Of a DNA stretch of 14,602 bases, positions 1-6,632 are shown piece by piece (the first letter of the stretch is position 1; the number at the start of each line of letters is the position of its first letter). The translations under genes and the position numbers were made by a program. The notes below the pieces were generated by a model. The model did no database searches. It worked only from the letters and a program-made list of their open reading frames with translations, and was not told the DNA's origin. The DNA comes from Methanothrix sp. (GTDB lineage Archaea; Halobacteriota; Methanosarcinia; Methanotrichales; Methanotrichaceae): NCBI GenBank assembly GCA_028688175.1, contig JAQTYS010000039.1:1-14602 (forward strand), given 5' to 3'.

Positions 1-29
1 AGACATTTTACTTCTATTTTTCCCCTATT

Positions 30-1637
30 TTATTTCTTCCAGGTCTCCGGCAGGAACATCAATATCACAGGTAGAATCTCCAAACGCCCGATGTACATGC
101 AGAAAACACCCAGAGCCCTTCCCGCCGCGGAAATTGATGTGAAGTCCAGCGCCACGACGCCAAAACCTGGGCCGACAACACCAAGGCAGCTTGCTGCAGC
201 CGAAATTGCGGACAGCGCATTAAACTGGGGGTTTGCCCCCTCTGTTATGGCAAAAGCCAGGGTTGCAGATATAAATATCAAAAGGTAAAGCTGCACAAAC
301 AGCAGAACGGATTTGATGGTTTTCTCTTTTATTATCTTATCGCCCATCTTTATAACCATCACGGCCTTAGGGTGAAGGTTCTGAATCAACTCATTATAAG
401 TATATTTCAGGACAATAAGCACCCTTCCAACTTTCATTCCTCCTCCGGTCGATCCAGTGCAGCCTCCTATCAGCATCAGCAGTATCAATGTAATCTTGGC
501 TGCCAGGGACCAGGCATCATAATCGAAGTTGTTTACAAAGCCGGTTGTGGTCATGGTGGAGATAACCTGGAAGATGGAGGAGCGAAGCTGTGTATGAAAA
601 TATCCTGGTATCCTACCCCATAGCATCAGAATCGATATTGATATGCTCATTATCAGAATATAGAATCTGAACTCAGAATCCTTAAATAGGTTTTTTAAGT
701 TTTTCTTAAGTATTATCTGATGGTAGATAATAAAATTAGTGCCGCCCAGCAAGAGGAAGATGCAGACGATGGCTTCCACCAGCACGCTATTGTATTTTGC
801 AATGCTATAGGCAATAGGAGAAAAACCACCCGTAGCAATGCTGGCAAATGAAGTGCAAAGAGAGTCGTAGAACGGCAACCCGGCTGCTACCAACAGCAGA
901 GCTTCAAGACCTGCCAGTCCCAGGTATATTCCCCAGAAGGTCTTAGCGGTGTTTTTCACCCTCGGAGTTATAGCCTCTTTCGTAAGTCCCAGGCCTTCCA
1001 CGGAATAAAGTTCCCTGCCGGCAACTCCGAGATTGGGCAGTATGGCGATAAAAAGCAGTACTATCCCCAGACCGCCCAGGAGTTGAGTAAAGGACCTCCA
1101 AAATAGAAGACCATAGTAGGTTCCCTTGACGGCAAGCATATCCTTTAGATCCAGGATTATGCCGAATTGAAGGCAAATTGTATGGGAGGAAGAGCAATGG
1201 AGCAGATAGCTTGCAACCCTATCTGATATTGCGTAAGCAAGGCTGCTTTGTACCAGGTCATTGTTCAGGATCCAGTAGCCTTGCGAATTATATTCACTCA
1301 GGATGGTGGCACCTGCCGTTGTGAATCCCGACATTGATTCAAATATAGCATCCACTGGACTTAATCCCAGGAATAAATAGGGAAGAGCGCCCAAAAGTGC
1401 AGCTAAGAGCCAGGCCAAAGAGACGGTAGCAAAAGCCTCTCTGTGGCCCATAGCAGAATCTTCGCCATAATGCTTTAAGATGAGGCCGGTTACTATGGCG
1501 ACAAAGGAGCTGAGGCCGAAGGTTATAACGCCCAAGGGCTCTTTATATATGGCAGAGACAATGCCCGGTATCACCATGAGTATTCCGAGCAAGATGGCCA
1601 GCAAACCCAGGGTTTTCAGGACTATCCTTATCTTCAT
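30..1637 (-). CDS. trkH: TrkH/KtrB-type potassium uptake channel subunit
   Basis: Membrane pore subunit for K+ uptake, normally driven with a cytoplasmic TrkA/KtrA RCK partner; no partner gene is visible here. About 535 residues, highly hydrophobic. The four pore loops of the Trk/Ktr/HKT superfamily are readable: SMSGFTTAGAT (about 101-111), SFASIATGGFS (263-273), ISTMTTTGF (359-367) and AASCLGVVGPGFG (481-493). The third transmembrane region carries the glycine-rich GGCTGSTGGGMK signature (391-402). ATG at 1637 was chosen; a TTG two codons upstream is possible. There is no clear ribosome binding site, and a TATA-like CTTATTTAATT lies roughly 15-25 bases upstream on the minus strand, so the mRNA may be leaderless. 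Oddity: some 50-60 residues (about 113-175) lie between pore loop 1 and LLFWRSFTQ, where typical TrkH has only about 10-15. Family assignment is secure. Confidence 0.93.
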   Translation of the reverse strand: MKIRIVLKTLGLLAILLGILMVIPGIVSAIYKEPLGVITFGLSSFVAIVTGLILKHYGEDSAMGHREAFATVSLAWLLAALLGALPYLFLGLSPVDAIFESMSGFTTAGATILSEYNSQGYWILNNDLVQSSLAYAISDRVASYLLHCSSSHTICLQFGIILDLKDMLAVKGTYYGLLFWRSFTQLLGGLGIVLLFIAILPNLGVAGRELYSVEGLGLTKEAITPRVKNTAKTFWGIYLGLAGLEALLLVAAGLPFYDSLCTSFASIATGGFSPIAYSIAKYNSVLVEAIVCIFLLLGGTNFIIYHQIILKKNLKNLFKDSEFRFYILIMSISISILMLWGRIPGYFHTQLRSSIFQVISTMTTTGFVNNFDYDAWSLAAKITLILLMLIGGCTGSTGGGMKVGRVLIVLKYTYNELIQNLHPKAVMVIKMGDKIIKEKTIKSVLLFVQLYLLIFISATLAFAITEGANPQFNALSAISAAASCLGVVGPGFGVVALDFTSISAAGRALGVFCMYIGRLEILPVILMFLPETWKK

Positions 1638-1730
1638 CTTCAATTTACCAATTAAATAAGGCGGTATTAAGAATTTGCTCCGGCGTGTGATCTTTTAGGA
1701 CTTATCCCCATGACCACTAATGACACACTA

Positions 1731-2396
1731 CTATTTGCGATAGCCGATGCTGATGCGCCCGGTGGTGCTGTCCTTCTCCAAAACGCCGCCTTTTTTAGAG
1801 CCACCGATCACAAGACGAGACCCTGAATTGCCAATTAGCGATGAATTAGAAGACTGCTCGGCAAGAGCCTTTTCTTTAGCCTGCTGCGCTTCTTCCTGCA
1901 TGGCCTTTAGCTGAGCACTCTTTTCCCCAGGTGGAAAGACAGGTGGCGGCTTCCACCAGGCAGAAGGATCGAATTCGTTATTGGGATCGTCATTCTGCTT
2001 TGCGTAGCCTTCTTCCACAAGGATCCTGTTTACCGGGGGCCAAACCGGGCGATAGTCCGAATCCAGGAGATAGATGACACAGATGAGCTGGCTCCAAACG
2101 TTGCGCGTGGTGTTGTTGTCGATATCCAGATATACCATCTTATTCTTGAGCAAAGAGAGGGCGTATTTTTGGGAGGCTTTACCCTCGGCAGTTACAGTTG
2201 ATGGCGCTTCTATATCGGCGAGCTTGATGCTATCGATGTCCTTTGTTCTCGCGTCCCCAATCAGCATCTCAATGCCCAGCGAGTCGCCGCTCACCACGCT
2301 CACCACTCGACCGACTGCCTCGTCAGGCAGAGCGAAAACAGGGGGCAAGAAATAAAGAACTGATAACATAACCAATATGGCCAACTTCCGCATCAT
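1731..2396 (-). CDS. exported SNase-like (thermonuclease fold) protein
   Basis: Secreted or membrane-tethered protein of 221 residues. The N-terminus MMRKLAILVMLSVLYFLPPVFA is a signal peptide, probably cleaved near residue 22. Residues 28-135 follow the staphylococcal-nuclease (OB-fold) pattern: GRVVSVVSGDSL, then IKLADIEAPS, GKASQKYALSLL, and PVNRILVEEGYAKQ. The tail (about 155-221) is Gln/Glu/Ala-rich and then Gly/Ser-rich, and looks disordered. Catalytic residues are poorly kept: the first family Arg is Lys in IKLADIEAP, the Glu after the Pro is Ser, and no Arg stands at the usual second position in NVWSQLICVIYL. It may therefore be an inactive or altered nuclease. Start: ATG at 2396, with AAGGA upstream in CAAGGATTATC; a second ATG follows directly. 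It is 90 bases upstream of trkH on the same strand, but co-transcription is uncertain. Confidence 0.72.
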   Translation of the reverse strand: MMRKLAILVMLSVLYFLPPVFALPDEAVGRVVSVVSGDSLGIEMLIGDARTKDIDSIKLADIEAPSTVTAEGKASQKYALSLLKNKMVYLDIDNNTTRNVWSQLICVIYLLDSDYRPVWPPVNRILVEEGYAKQNDDPNNEFDPSAWWKPPPVFPPGEKSAQLKAMQEEAQQAKEKALAEQSSNSSLIGNSGSRLVIGGSKKGGVLEKDSTTGRISIGYRK

Positions 2397-2458
2397 GATA
2401 ATCCTTGATGGTCCTGGGGCTTTATAATTATAACGTCGGGGTAAAGGGGTAAAGAAGA

Positions 2459-2480
2459 CCCGTCCCCTTCAGGGGATGGG
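2459..2480. repeat. 9-bp hairpin with TTCA loop, IS200/IS605-end-like relic
   Basis: CCCGTCCCC (2459-2467) pairs with GGGGATGGG (2472-2480) with a single G-T pair, enclosing a TTCA loop. The TTCA-loop design is the same as in the hairpin at the right end of the TnpB element at 9163-9178. A weaker copy, CCCCTTCAGGGACATGGGA, lies at 2718-2736. I infer a possible relic of an IS200/IS605-type end, but no transposase remnant was found beside it; a hairpin of another origin is equally possible. Confidence 0.35.
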
Positions 2481-2575
2481 ATGAATCGCACCCCTTTCAT
2501 TACTTTCACGCCGCGCAGATTAACTATATCTATACTGGCCGCAATCTCTGTGCAACCGTTAACCTTCAGACTCGC

Positions 2576-2782
2576 TTGGGGGAATACAAGTCAGTTGCCT
2601 GTACCATGTACCACGTAAAGTCGAACTTGGATTGGGAGAGCAACGTAGTAGGCGCGGACTGCGTCGAATTCAAGCCTGTGGAGAATCCGAAGGTGCTCTG
2701 TGAAGCAGGAAGCCCTGCCCCTTCAGGGACATGGGAGGAAGTCACAATGGTTCCCCTCGATATGACTTGCCATTTTGCTTAA
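2576..2782 (+). pseudogene. unrecognised gene remnant (C-terminal part)
   Basis: A 68-codon reading frame starting at TTG. The frame is open upstream without ATG back to a stop at 2450-2452, running through the hairpin at 2459-2480. No ribosome binding site is seen before the TTG. The translated sequence looks protein-like, with three cysteines (ACTMYHVKSNLDWES, GADCVEF, KVLCEAGSPAPSG) and the end WEEVTMVPLDMTCHFA. It does not look like random frame noise, but I do not recognise the family. The likely reading is the 3' end of a gene whose front was lost, perhaps with the IS-like hairpin marking the break. It could also be a real small protein or a spurious frame. It converges with the Cas4-like gene and overlaps its stop by 4 bases. 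Confidence 0.33.
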
Positions 2783-3324
2783 AGCAGACATCTCTCGCAG
2801 CTCCCGTTAAACGAGCAGTGGAGGCATCTTTGCTTATAGTTATGTGTTCTCTTGGGACAATCATGCCTTAAAGCCCTCTTCATCTCATCTACCGTTGCCA
2901 GCAGATCGGAGCGCAGGGTTTTATCGAAATTGATTCTATGCTGCACTCCATCGGAATAGACGATTATCCCATAAGGTACCGACCGGTGATAATTCTCTTC
3001 CACCAGGTAGCAGTATGCCGCCAATTGCATGATGTGGTTTTTATGGGGCTCTTTGGCCCTTCCGCTCTTGATCTCCACAGGAATCAAATTGCGACCTTTG
3101 CTTTTTACAATGTAATCCGGCTTGCCGCTGATTCCCAGATTTTTAGAATACAGGGCTTTTCCCGGTCGATCCAGATCAGAGTAGATCACCTTTCCCTCGG
3201 GGATGCCGTAAACCATGCGCATGTTTTTGGCTGAGGATGACTCTCTCTTTGACAGCAATTGAAAGGCAGCGGCTAAGATTATTAGAGATAAAACAAAGAT
3301 TAGAGATAAATCCATAAAAGCCAT
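2779..3324 (-). CDS. Cas4-like PD-(D/E)XK nuclease, C-terminal catalytic half with membrane anchor
   Basis: Residues 6-24 form a transmembrane helix. The nuclease core follows: GKPDYIV (Asp70), IPVEIKSGRA (Glu84, Lys86) and QLAAYCYL (Gln100, Tyr104), which are motif II, motif III and the QxxxY motif of RecB/Cas4 nucleases. The tail holds C-x2-C-x5-C (Cys167, 170, 176), matching the three C-terminal [4Fe-4S] ligands of Cas4, plus Cys156 and Cys179. The fourth Fe-S cysteine and the motif I histidine are absent here but present in the upstream frame at 3300-3560, which overlaps by 25 bases. Related proteins are, as I recall, single chains of about 270 residues with two internal membrane helices. 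ATG at 3324 is used; a second ATG at 3315 has GGATGG five bases before it and may be the true start. No CRISPR locus is nearby, so a role in DNA repair or processing at the membrane is only inferred. Confidence 0.8.
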   Translation of the reverse strand: MAFMDLSLIFVLSLIILAAAFQLLSKRESSSAKNMRMVYGIPEGKVIYSDLDRPGKALYSKNLGISGKPDYIVKSKGRNLIPVEIKSGRAKEPHKNHIMQLAAYCYLVEENYHRSVPYGIIVYSDGVQHRINFDKTLRSDLLATVDEMKRALRHDCPKRTHNYKQRCLHCSFNGSCERCLL

Positions 3325-3560
3325 CCTGCAAGCAAAATAGCAGCAATCAGAGAGAAGTAGCCCAGCAACCGGAATAAGTCGGCTGCTCTCTCCCTTCTAT
3401 CCAGGAGTGTCAGTCTACCCCCTGCTTTCTGATGCATATCGATTCCTCTCTTCAAGCCGAATGACTGCGGCTCTACTCCGGTTCTCTTCAGGTACCAGGA
3501 CACAGGGCAGTAGACATATTGCGATATCTCTGATGCCGATATTGCCTTGTTTCTTCGCAT
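3300..3560 (-). CDS. Cas4-like nuclease, N-terminal half with membrane helix (split gene)
   Basis: A short protein of 86 residues. ISASEISQYVYCPVSWYLKR (7-26) is the characteristic start of Cas4/Dna2-like nucleases, with the N-terminal Fe-S cysteine at Cys18. The motif I helix follows as LKRGIDMHQKAG with His43. Residues 66-85 form a transmembrane helix that ends the protein at IYL-stop. Alone it lacks the PD-(D/E)XK core, which is read from the next frame (2779-3324), so the two would have to assemble to form the Fe-S cluster and active site. A single indel or a -1 shift in the overlap would join them into the usual one-chain protein. ATG start at 3560, no strong ribosome binding site. It is divergent from trm5, with 72 bases between. 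Confidence 0.75.
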   Translation of the reverse strand: MRRNKAISASEISQYVYCPVSWYLKRTGVEPQSFGLKRGIDMHQKAGGRLTLLDRRERAADLFRLLGYFSLIAAILLAGWLLWIYL

Positions 3561-3632
3561 AATGATTTTAGCCAGAACCCGATTAGAGATAAAGGTATCA
3601 TATTAATAGAAGCCCTTCTTTATTCCTATCAG

Positions 3633-4634
3633 ATGGTGGATGAATCACTGGGTTTGAAGGTTAGCCGGAAAAGTGGCGAGAAGATTCGCAGGACTCTCAT
3701 AGAGATGGGCCTCTTTGATCGCAGCCGCAAGATTTGCTCGGATGAATCCCATGTTTACCTGCCCGTCTTGGAGATTGACGAAAAGTCAGCGGCAAAGCTA
3801 GGCAGCATCGGGCAGTTTGAATTGGTGCATTTTAGTTTCCTGCCGGAAGAGAGAATAATCAGCCCGGAGGATCTCCTGGGTTTTCGGCCCAGCTTTGAGG
3901 TGGTGGGCGACATTGCAATGGTGGAAGAGCGCGATGCAGAGCGCGTGGCCGCTGCCCTCATGTCCACCAACAAGAGCATAAAGACCGTCATTGCCCCCAT
4001 CTCTGACGTGGAAGGGGAGTTTCGTACCCGTCGCTTCCGGCACGTGGCCGGAGAGGCTCGCACCGTAACCCTTCACAAGGAGCACGGTTTGCGCTACCGG
4101 GTGGACCTGGAAGGAGCCTATTTCACTCCCCGCCTGGGCACGGAGAGGCTACGCATTGCCGGACTGGTCTCGCCTGGCGATGTGGTGCTGGATATGTTCG
4201 CAGGCGTGGGGCCATTTTCTCTGCTACTGGCCAAGAAGGGGGCAAAGGTAATCGCCATGGACAAGAATCCAGTAGCTGTGAAATACCTGCGCGAAAATGC
4301 TCTTTTAAACAAAGTAAATAGCATCGAGATTCTGGAAGGCGATGCATCAGAGCTTGCTCTGCGCTACGAGAATCGAGCAGATCACGTGATTATGAACCTT
4401 CCTCACAGCGCCTGCGAATTTCTCATTCCCGCTATGAGAGCGGCAAAGTCAGAAGGAATGGTCCATTACTACTGCATAGCACCAGATGATGATCTTTACA
4501 AGGATGTGGCTCTGATAAAAAAAGCGGCAGAGGAGAAGGATCTCGGCGTGGAGGTGCTCTACAAAGAGATAGTGAGAAGCTATGCGCCGCACAGAAGCAA
4601 TGTGGTCATTGACTTTCGACTTTTAAAATCATGA
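3633..4634 (+). CDS. trm5b: tRNA (guanine37-N1)-methyltransferase, Trm5b type
   Basis: Methylates G37 next to the anticodon with S-adenosylmethionine, which guards against frameshifting. 333 residues in the archaeal three-domain layout: an N-terminal D1 domain (about 6-46, GLKVSRKSGEKIRRTLIEMG), a middle D2 region ending in FRTRRFRHVAGE (130-141) and HGLRYRVDLEGAYFTPRLG (151-169), and a Rossmann methyltransferase. SAM motif I is VLDMFAGVGPFSLLLA (185-200) with acidic AMDKNP (208-213), and the catalytic NLPHSA is at 255-260. The Arg/Glu-rich TPRLGTERLR (165-174) is the G37-recognition segment of Trm5. Having D1 points to Trm5b rather than Trm5a. ATG at 3633 leaves about five residues before the first conserved strand, but there is no clear ribosome binding site. 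A run of eight T lies 7 bases past the stop. Confidence 0.93.
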   Translation: MVDESLGLKVSRKSGEKIRRTLIEMGLFDRSRKICSDESHVYLPVLEIDEKSAAKLGSIGQFELVHFSFLPEERIISPEDLLGFRPSFEVVGDIAMVEERDAERVAAALMSTNKSIKTVIAPISDVEGEFRTRRFRHVAGEARTVTLHKEHGLRYRVDLEGAYFTPRLGTERLRIAGLVSPGDVVLDMFAGVGPFSLLLAKKGAKVIAMDKNPVAVKYLRENALLNKVNSIEILEGDASELALRYENRADHVIMNLPHSACEFLIPAMRAAKSEGMVHYYCIAPDDDLYKDVALIKKAAEEKDLGVEVLYKEIVRSYAPHRSNVVIDFRLLKS

Positions 4635-4641
4635 GCAGCAC

Positions 4642-4649
4642 TTTTTTTT
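4642..4649 (+). terminator. oligo-T terminator after trm5
   Basis: Eight consecutive T residues begin seven bases after the trm5 stop. T-tracts of this kind are the usual archaeal intrinsic stop signal. No supporting hairpin is seen. Confidence 0.5.
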
Positions 4650-4694
4650 AGGGGGGCGGACACATTCATAGGTTTAAGCAAGAGGTGTCAAATA

Positions 4695-5186
4695 ATGAAG
4701 AAAGCAATGGCATTAATAGTGCTGCTATTTGTTGCCATGAGTGTGGCTGATGCAGCTCAACAGGTAAGCCGTCCTGGTAATTCGATCGCATCATTGCAAA
4801 AGCCAAAGCTGGATGCTCCTACTATCGACATCATTCTAATTAAGATCGCTCCGGCATCACCTGGAAACAGCGAGCCGGTAAATGTGGGTGTCAAGGTCGT
4901 ATCCAGTTTGACAGGTCAGGATATTTGCGGATTAGATGCAACTAATTTCAACTTGGAGACTCTAACCGTGCCGCCGGGCGGTCCTGCCATAATTATAAAA
5001 AATATCTATCCCACGTCGTCGGTTGCGATAAACCAACCAGTAAGTTGCGATTATTGGATGGATATGGTACCTACCTCATATCAGGGCAACCAATATACCT
5101 GGTTGACCGGAACGTATACACTCAAATTGAATTATGTTGTAGATGGACAGCAGCTCGCCAGCAAGACGTTTAGCTTTAGAGTTTGA
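4695..5186 (+). CDS. small exported protein of unknown function
   Basis: A protein of 163 residues with a clear signal peptide, MKKAMALIVLLFVAMSVADA, probably cleaved after residue 20. The mature part is rich in alternating hydrophobic stretches (IDIILIKIAP, VNVGVKVVSS, YTLKLNYVVDG, KTFSFRV) suggestive of a beta-sandwich. Two cysteines, in DICGLD and VSCDYW, could form a disulfide. I see no transmembrane anchor after the signal and no catalytic motif. The start is well supported: GAGGTG at 4684-4689 leaves five bases before ATG. The poly-T stretch after trm5 suggests its own transcript. Function unknown; possibly a surface or S-layer-associated protein. Confidence 0.8.
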   Translation: MKKAMALIVLLFVAMSVADAAQQVSRPGNSIASLQKPKLDAPTIDIILIKIAPASPGNSEPVNVGVKVVSSLTGQDICGLDATNFNLETLTVPPGGPAIIIKNIYPTSSVAINQPVSCDYWMDMVPTSYQGNQYTWLTGTYTLKLNYVVDGQQLASKTFSFRV

Positions 5187-5441
5187 GACTTATAGAAGGA
5201 GGGAGGCAAAAGTCTACGGGATGTAGGAGGGAAAATGGCCATCGACTTATGCCAATACCTTCTACGTCAATTAACGGATATAAGGCTTTCGCCTTAAGTT
5301 CCTGTCAGGGCTAGCGCAGACCCAGAGCGCCCTTTCGAGTGAAGCCAATCGTCGAAGTGGCTGCCTGATCAGTAGACTGGCTTGCGGCGCAAAAGAATAA
5401 TAAAATAGATGGAGGTTTAGCTGAGCCATGTCTTTATTGGC
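5187..5441. other. intergenic region with nested inverted repeats and a possible 20-codon frame
   Basis: No established gene is recognised. Three things are visible. A good ribosome binding site, TAGGAGGG (5224-5231), precedes ATG at 5235, which opens a 20-codon frame ending at 5297. A hairpin AAGGC-TTTC-GCCTT overlaps the end of that frame (5282-5295). Further on, GCGCC near 5328 can pair with GGCGC near 5386, enclosing AAGCCA (about 5343) and TGGCTT (about 5379). The last pair of stems could be a structured RNA or chance. No tRNA, SRP RNA or RNase P signature was found. Confidence 0.35.
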
Positions 5442-5445
5442 TCAG
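5421..5445 (-). terminator. hairpin plus T-rich tract ending the DUF1699 transcript
   Basis: A perfect 7-bp inverted repeat, CTGAGCC (5421-5427) and GGCTCAG (5439-5445), overlaps the stop codon of the DUF1699 gene. On the minus strand it is followed by a pyrimidine-rich stretch with TATTTTATTATTCTTTT, as expected for a transcription stop. Confidence 0.5.
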
Positions 5446-5849
5446 GCTGAAATCTTGCTCTTGGCGATGTACTTGATCAGCTCTGTGCCGATCCTAGACT
5501 TCTTTTGAATCTGATCAGCCACCTCGTCAGCAGATGCGCCGCCTGCAGCCAGGGCGCGAATCTCCTCAAGCGTGCTGTCATCCACGGTGAAGTACTCGTC
5601 CAGATCCTTTCTGTGGCCCCACACGTCTCCTTCCAGCATTTCAATGCCCTGCATGTCCAGGAATACCTGGATGGCATTGGACATGGTCTTGCGGTAGGAC
5701 GGCGGAACCTGAATCATTCTCAGTCTGGGGCATCTCTGCATAAGGTTTAGGAAATCTACATTGCTGGCCCGGAAAGCCAGATGAACTGACTTTTCATTAG
5801 GATTTAAATTGGGGATCTCAGTTCTGGCGCTGATTACTCTTAGTCTCAT
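5442..5849 (-). CDS. DUF1699 family protein
   Basis: A protein of 135 residues, function unknown. It matches my memory of DUF1699, a family of methanogens, through MRLRVISARTEIPNLNPNEK, VHLAFRASN, MIQVPPSYRKTMSNAIQVFL and LEGDVWGHRKDLDEYF. The C-terminal third (about 90-135) is helical and resembles a small helix-turn-helix-like segment (TLEEIRALAAGGASADEVADQI), so DNA binding is conceivable but unproven. Start: ATG at 5849 has GGAGTG five bases upstream and follows a TATA-like TATTAATA by about 35 bases; an ATG nine codons upstream lacks a ribosome binding site and would lie before the expected transcript start. It stands as a single gene between cutA and a terminator-like hairpin. Confidence 0.82.
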   Translation of the reverse strand: MRLRVISARTEIPNLNPNEKSVHLAFRASNVDFLNLMQRCPRLRMIQVPPSYRKTMSNAIQVFLDMQGIEMLEGDVWGHRKDLDEYFTVDDSTLEEIRALAAGGASADEVADQIQKKSRIGTELIKYIAKSKISA

Positions 5850-5882
5850 TTTATCACTCCAGACCATAAAAGGCATTCATAA

Positions 5883-5890
5883 TATTAATA
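5883..5890 (-). promoter_or_regulatory. TATA-like box upstream of the DUF1699 gene
   Basis: TATTAATA on the minus strand, preceded by CGAAAGTGTC. Its distance to ATG 5849 fits a transcription start about 25 bases downstream with a short leader containing GGAGTG. Confidence 0.4.
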
Positions 5891-5914
5891 GACACTTTCG
5901 CTGTACACATCAGA

Positions 5915-6235
5915 CTAAAATGATTGAGACATCCAGTCGAGGTAAGGCTGATGACCCGCGACGATCGGCAAGGCAATGATCTCGGGAATTGCGTAGCTGT
6001 GCAGAATAAGAATCCTATCTTTAAGCGGCTCGAACTGGCTTTTCTTCGCTTTGATGATCAAGAGCGCTTCCTCATCCAGGTTGAGCTTGCCCTCCCAGAT
6101 GTAGCAGGACCTAACCGGCGATATGTTCACGCAGGCTGCCAGCTTCTCTTCCACCAGTGTTTTTGCCAGGCTCTCCGCCTCACCTTGGGGAGCGGTGCAA
6201 AAGACTATCACAAAATCATTTTCCGGCTGGCTCAT
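5915..6235 (-). CDS. cutA: CutA1 divalent-cation tolerance protein
   Basis: A small trimeric cytoplasmic protein, 106 residues, the usual length of the family. Most of the CutA signature is readable: FVIVFCTAPQGEAESLAKTL, EEKLAACVNI, SCYIWEGKLNLDEEALLIIK and SYAIPEIIALPIVAGHQPYL. CutA binds divalent metals such as copper, but its cellular role is unsettled. It overlaps the 3' end of moaE by 20 bases, so translation is probably coupled. ATG at 6235 gives the family's usual short lead-in and has GGTGGG just upstream; an in-frame GTG at 6256 after GGGAGAGAGG is an alternative. It is the last gene of the moaD-moaE-cutA run. Family assignment is secure. Confidence 0.93.
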   Translation of the reverse strand: MSQPENDFVIVFCTAPQGEAESLAKTLVEEKLAACVNISPVRSCYIWEGKLNLDEEALLIIKAKKSQFEPLKDRILILHSYAIPEIIALPIVAGHQPYLDWMSQSF

Positions 6236-6626
6236 CCTGTCCCACCCAATGTTCACCCCTCTCTCCCAGCTCTTTCTTCCAGAGGGGCGCTCTCTTTTTC
6301 AGCTCTTCAATTATGTATCTGCAACCGGAAAAAGCCTCCTCCCTGTGACCGGCGGAGCAGACGATGGCCACTATGCTCTCTCCAACCACCAGCGTCCCAG
6401 TCCGGTGCACGATTTCTACCGCCTTGAGAGCAAAGCGGCTCATAGCCTCCTTTTGGATATTTTCCAGCTCCGCAAGCGCAGCCTCCCGGAAAGCCTCCAC
6501 CTCCAACTTCTCTATGCCGTCATCCCTGACCATACCCAGGAAAGTGACCACAGCTCCGGCATCCCTGCTCCTCGCCCTTTTAATCAATTCTTCCAGGGAG
6601 ATCTCCTTTTCAGTGATCTCGATCAT
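6216..6626 (-). CDS. moaE: molybdopterin synthase catalytic subunit MoaE
   Basis: Large subunit of molybdopterin synthase: it uses thiocarboxylated MoaD to put two sulfurs on precursor Z (cPMP). 136 residues. Recognisable segments are GAVVTFLGMVRDD (24-36), LEVEAFREAALAEL, IVHRTGTLVVGESIVAIVCSAGHREEAF, and LKKRAPLWKKE, whose two lysines match the catalytic Lys119 and Lys126 of the E. coli enzyme. ATG at 6626 lies nine bases past GGAGGT, which is itself the Gly-Gly codon pair ending moaD. Located between moaD and cutA. In a methanogen the cofactor (as a Mo/W guanine dinucleotide) serves formylmethanofuran dehydrogenase. Confidence 0.95.
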   Translation of the reverse strand: MIEITEKEISLEELIKRARSRDAGAVVTFLGMVRDDGIEKLEVEAFREAALAELENIQKEAMSRFALKAVEIVHRTGTLVVGESIVAIVCSAGHREEAFSGCRYIIEELKKRAPLWKKELGERGEHWVGQDEPAGK

Positions 6627-6632
6627 GGGGCT

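Noticed and set aside
943..1197. Alternative minus-strand frame inside trkH
   Set aside because: It lies wholly within the trkH coding sequence in another frame and gives a translation with no protein-like pattern.
2779..3560. Cas4-like protein as part of a CRISPR-Cas locus
   Set aside because: No repeats, no cas1/cas2 or other cas genes are in the window, and the membrane helices point to the stand-alone Cas4-like family.
5260..5400. tRNA, SRP RNA or RNase P RNA in the spacer after the exported protein
   Set aside because: No tRNA T-arm GTTCRA pattern, no SRP GGAAG/AGCAG core and no RNase P conserved core are present; only simple stems are seen.
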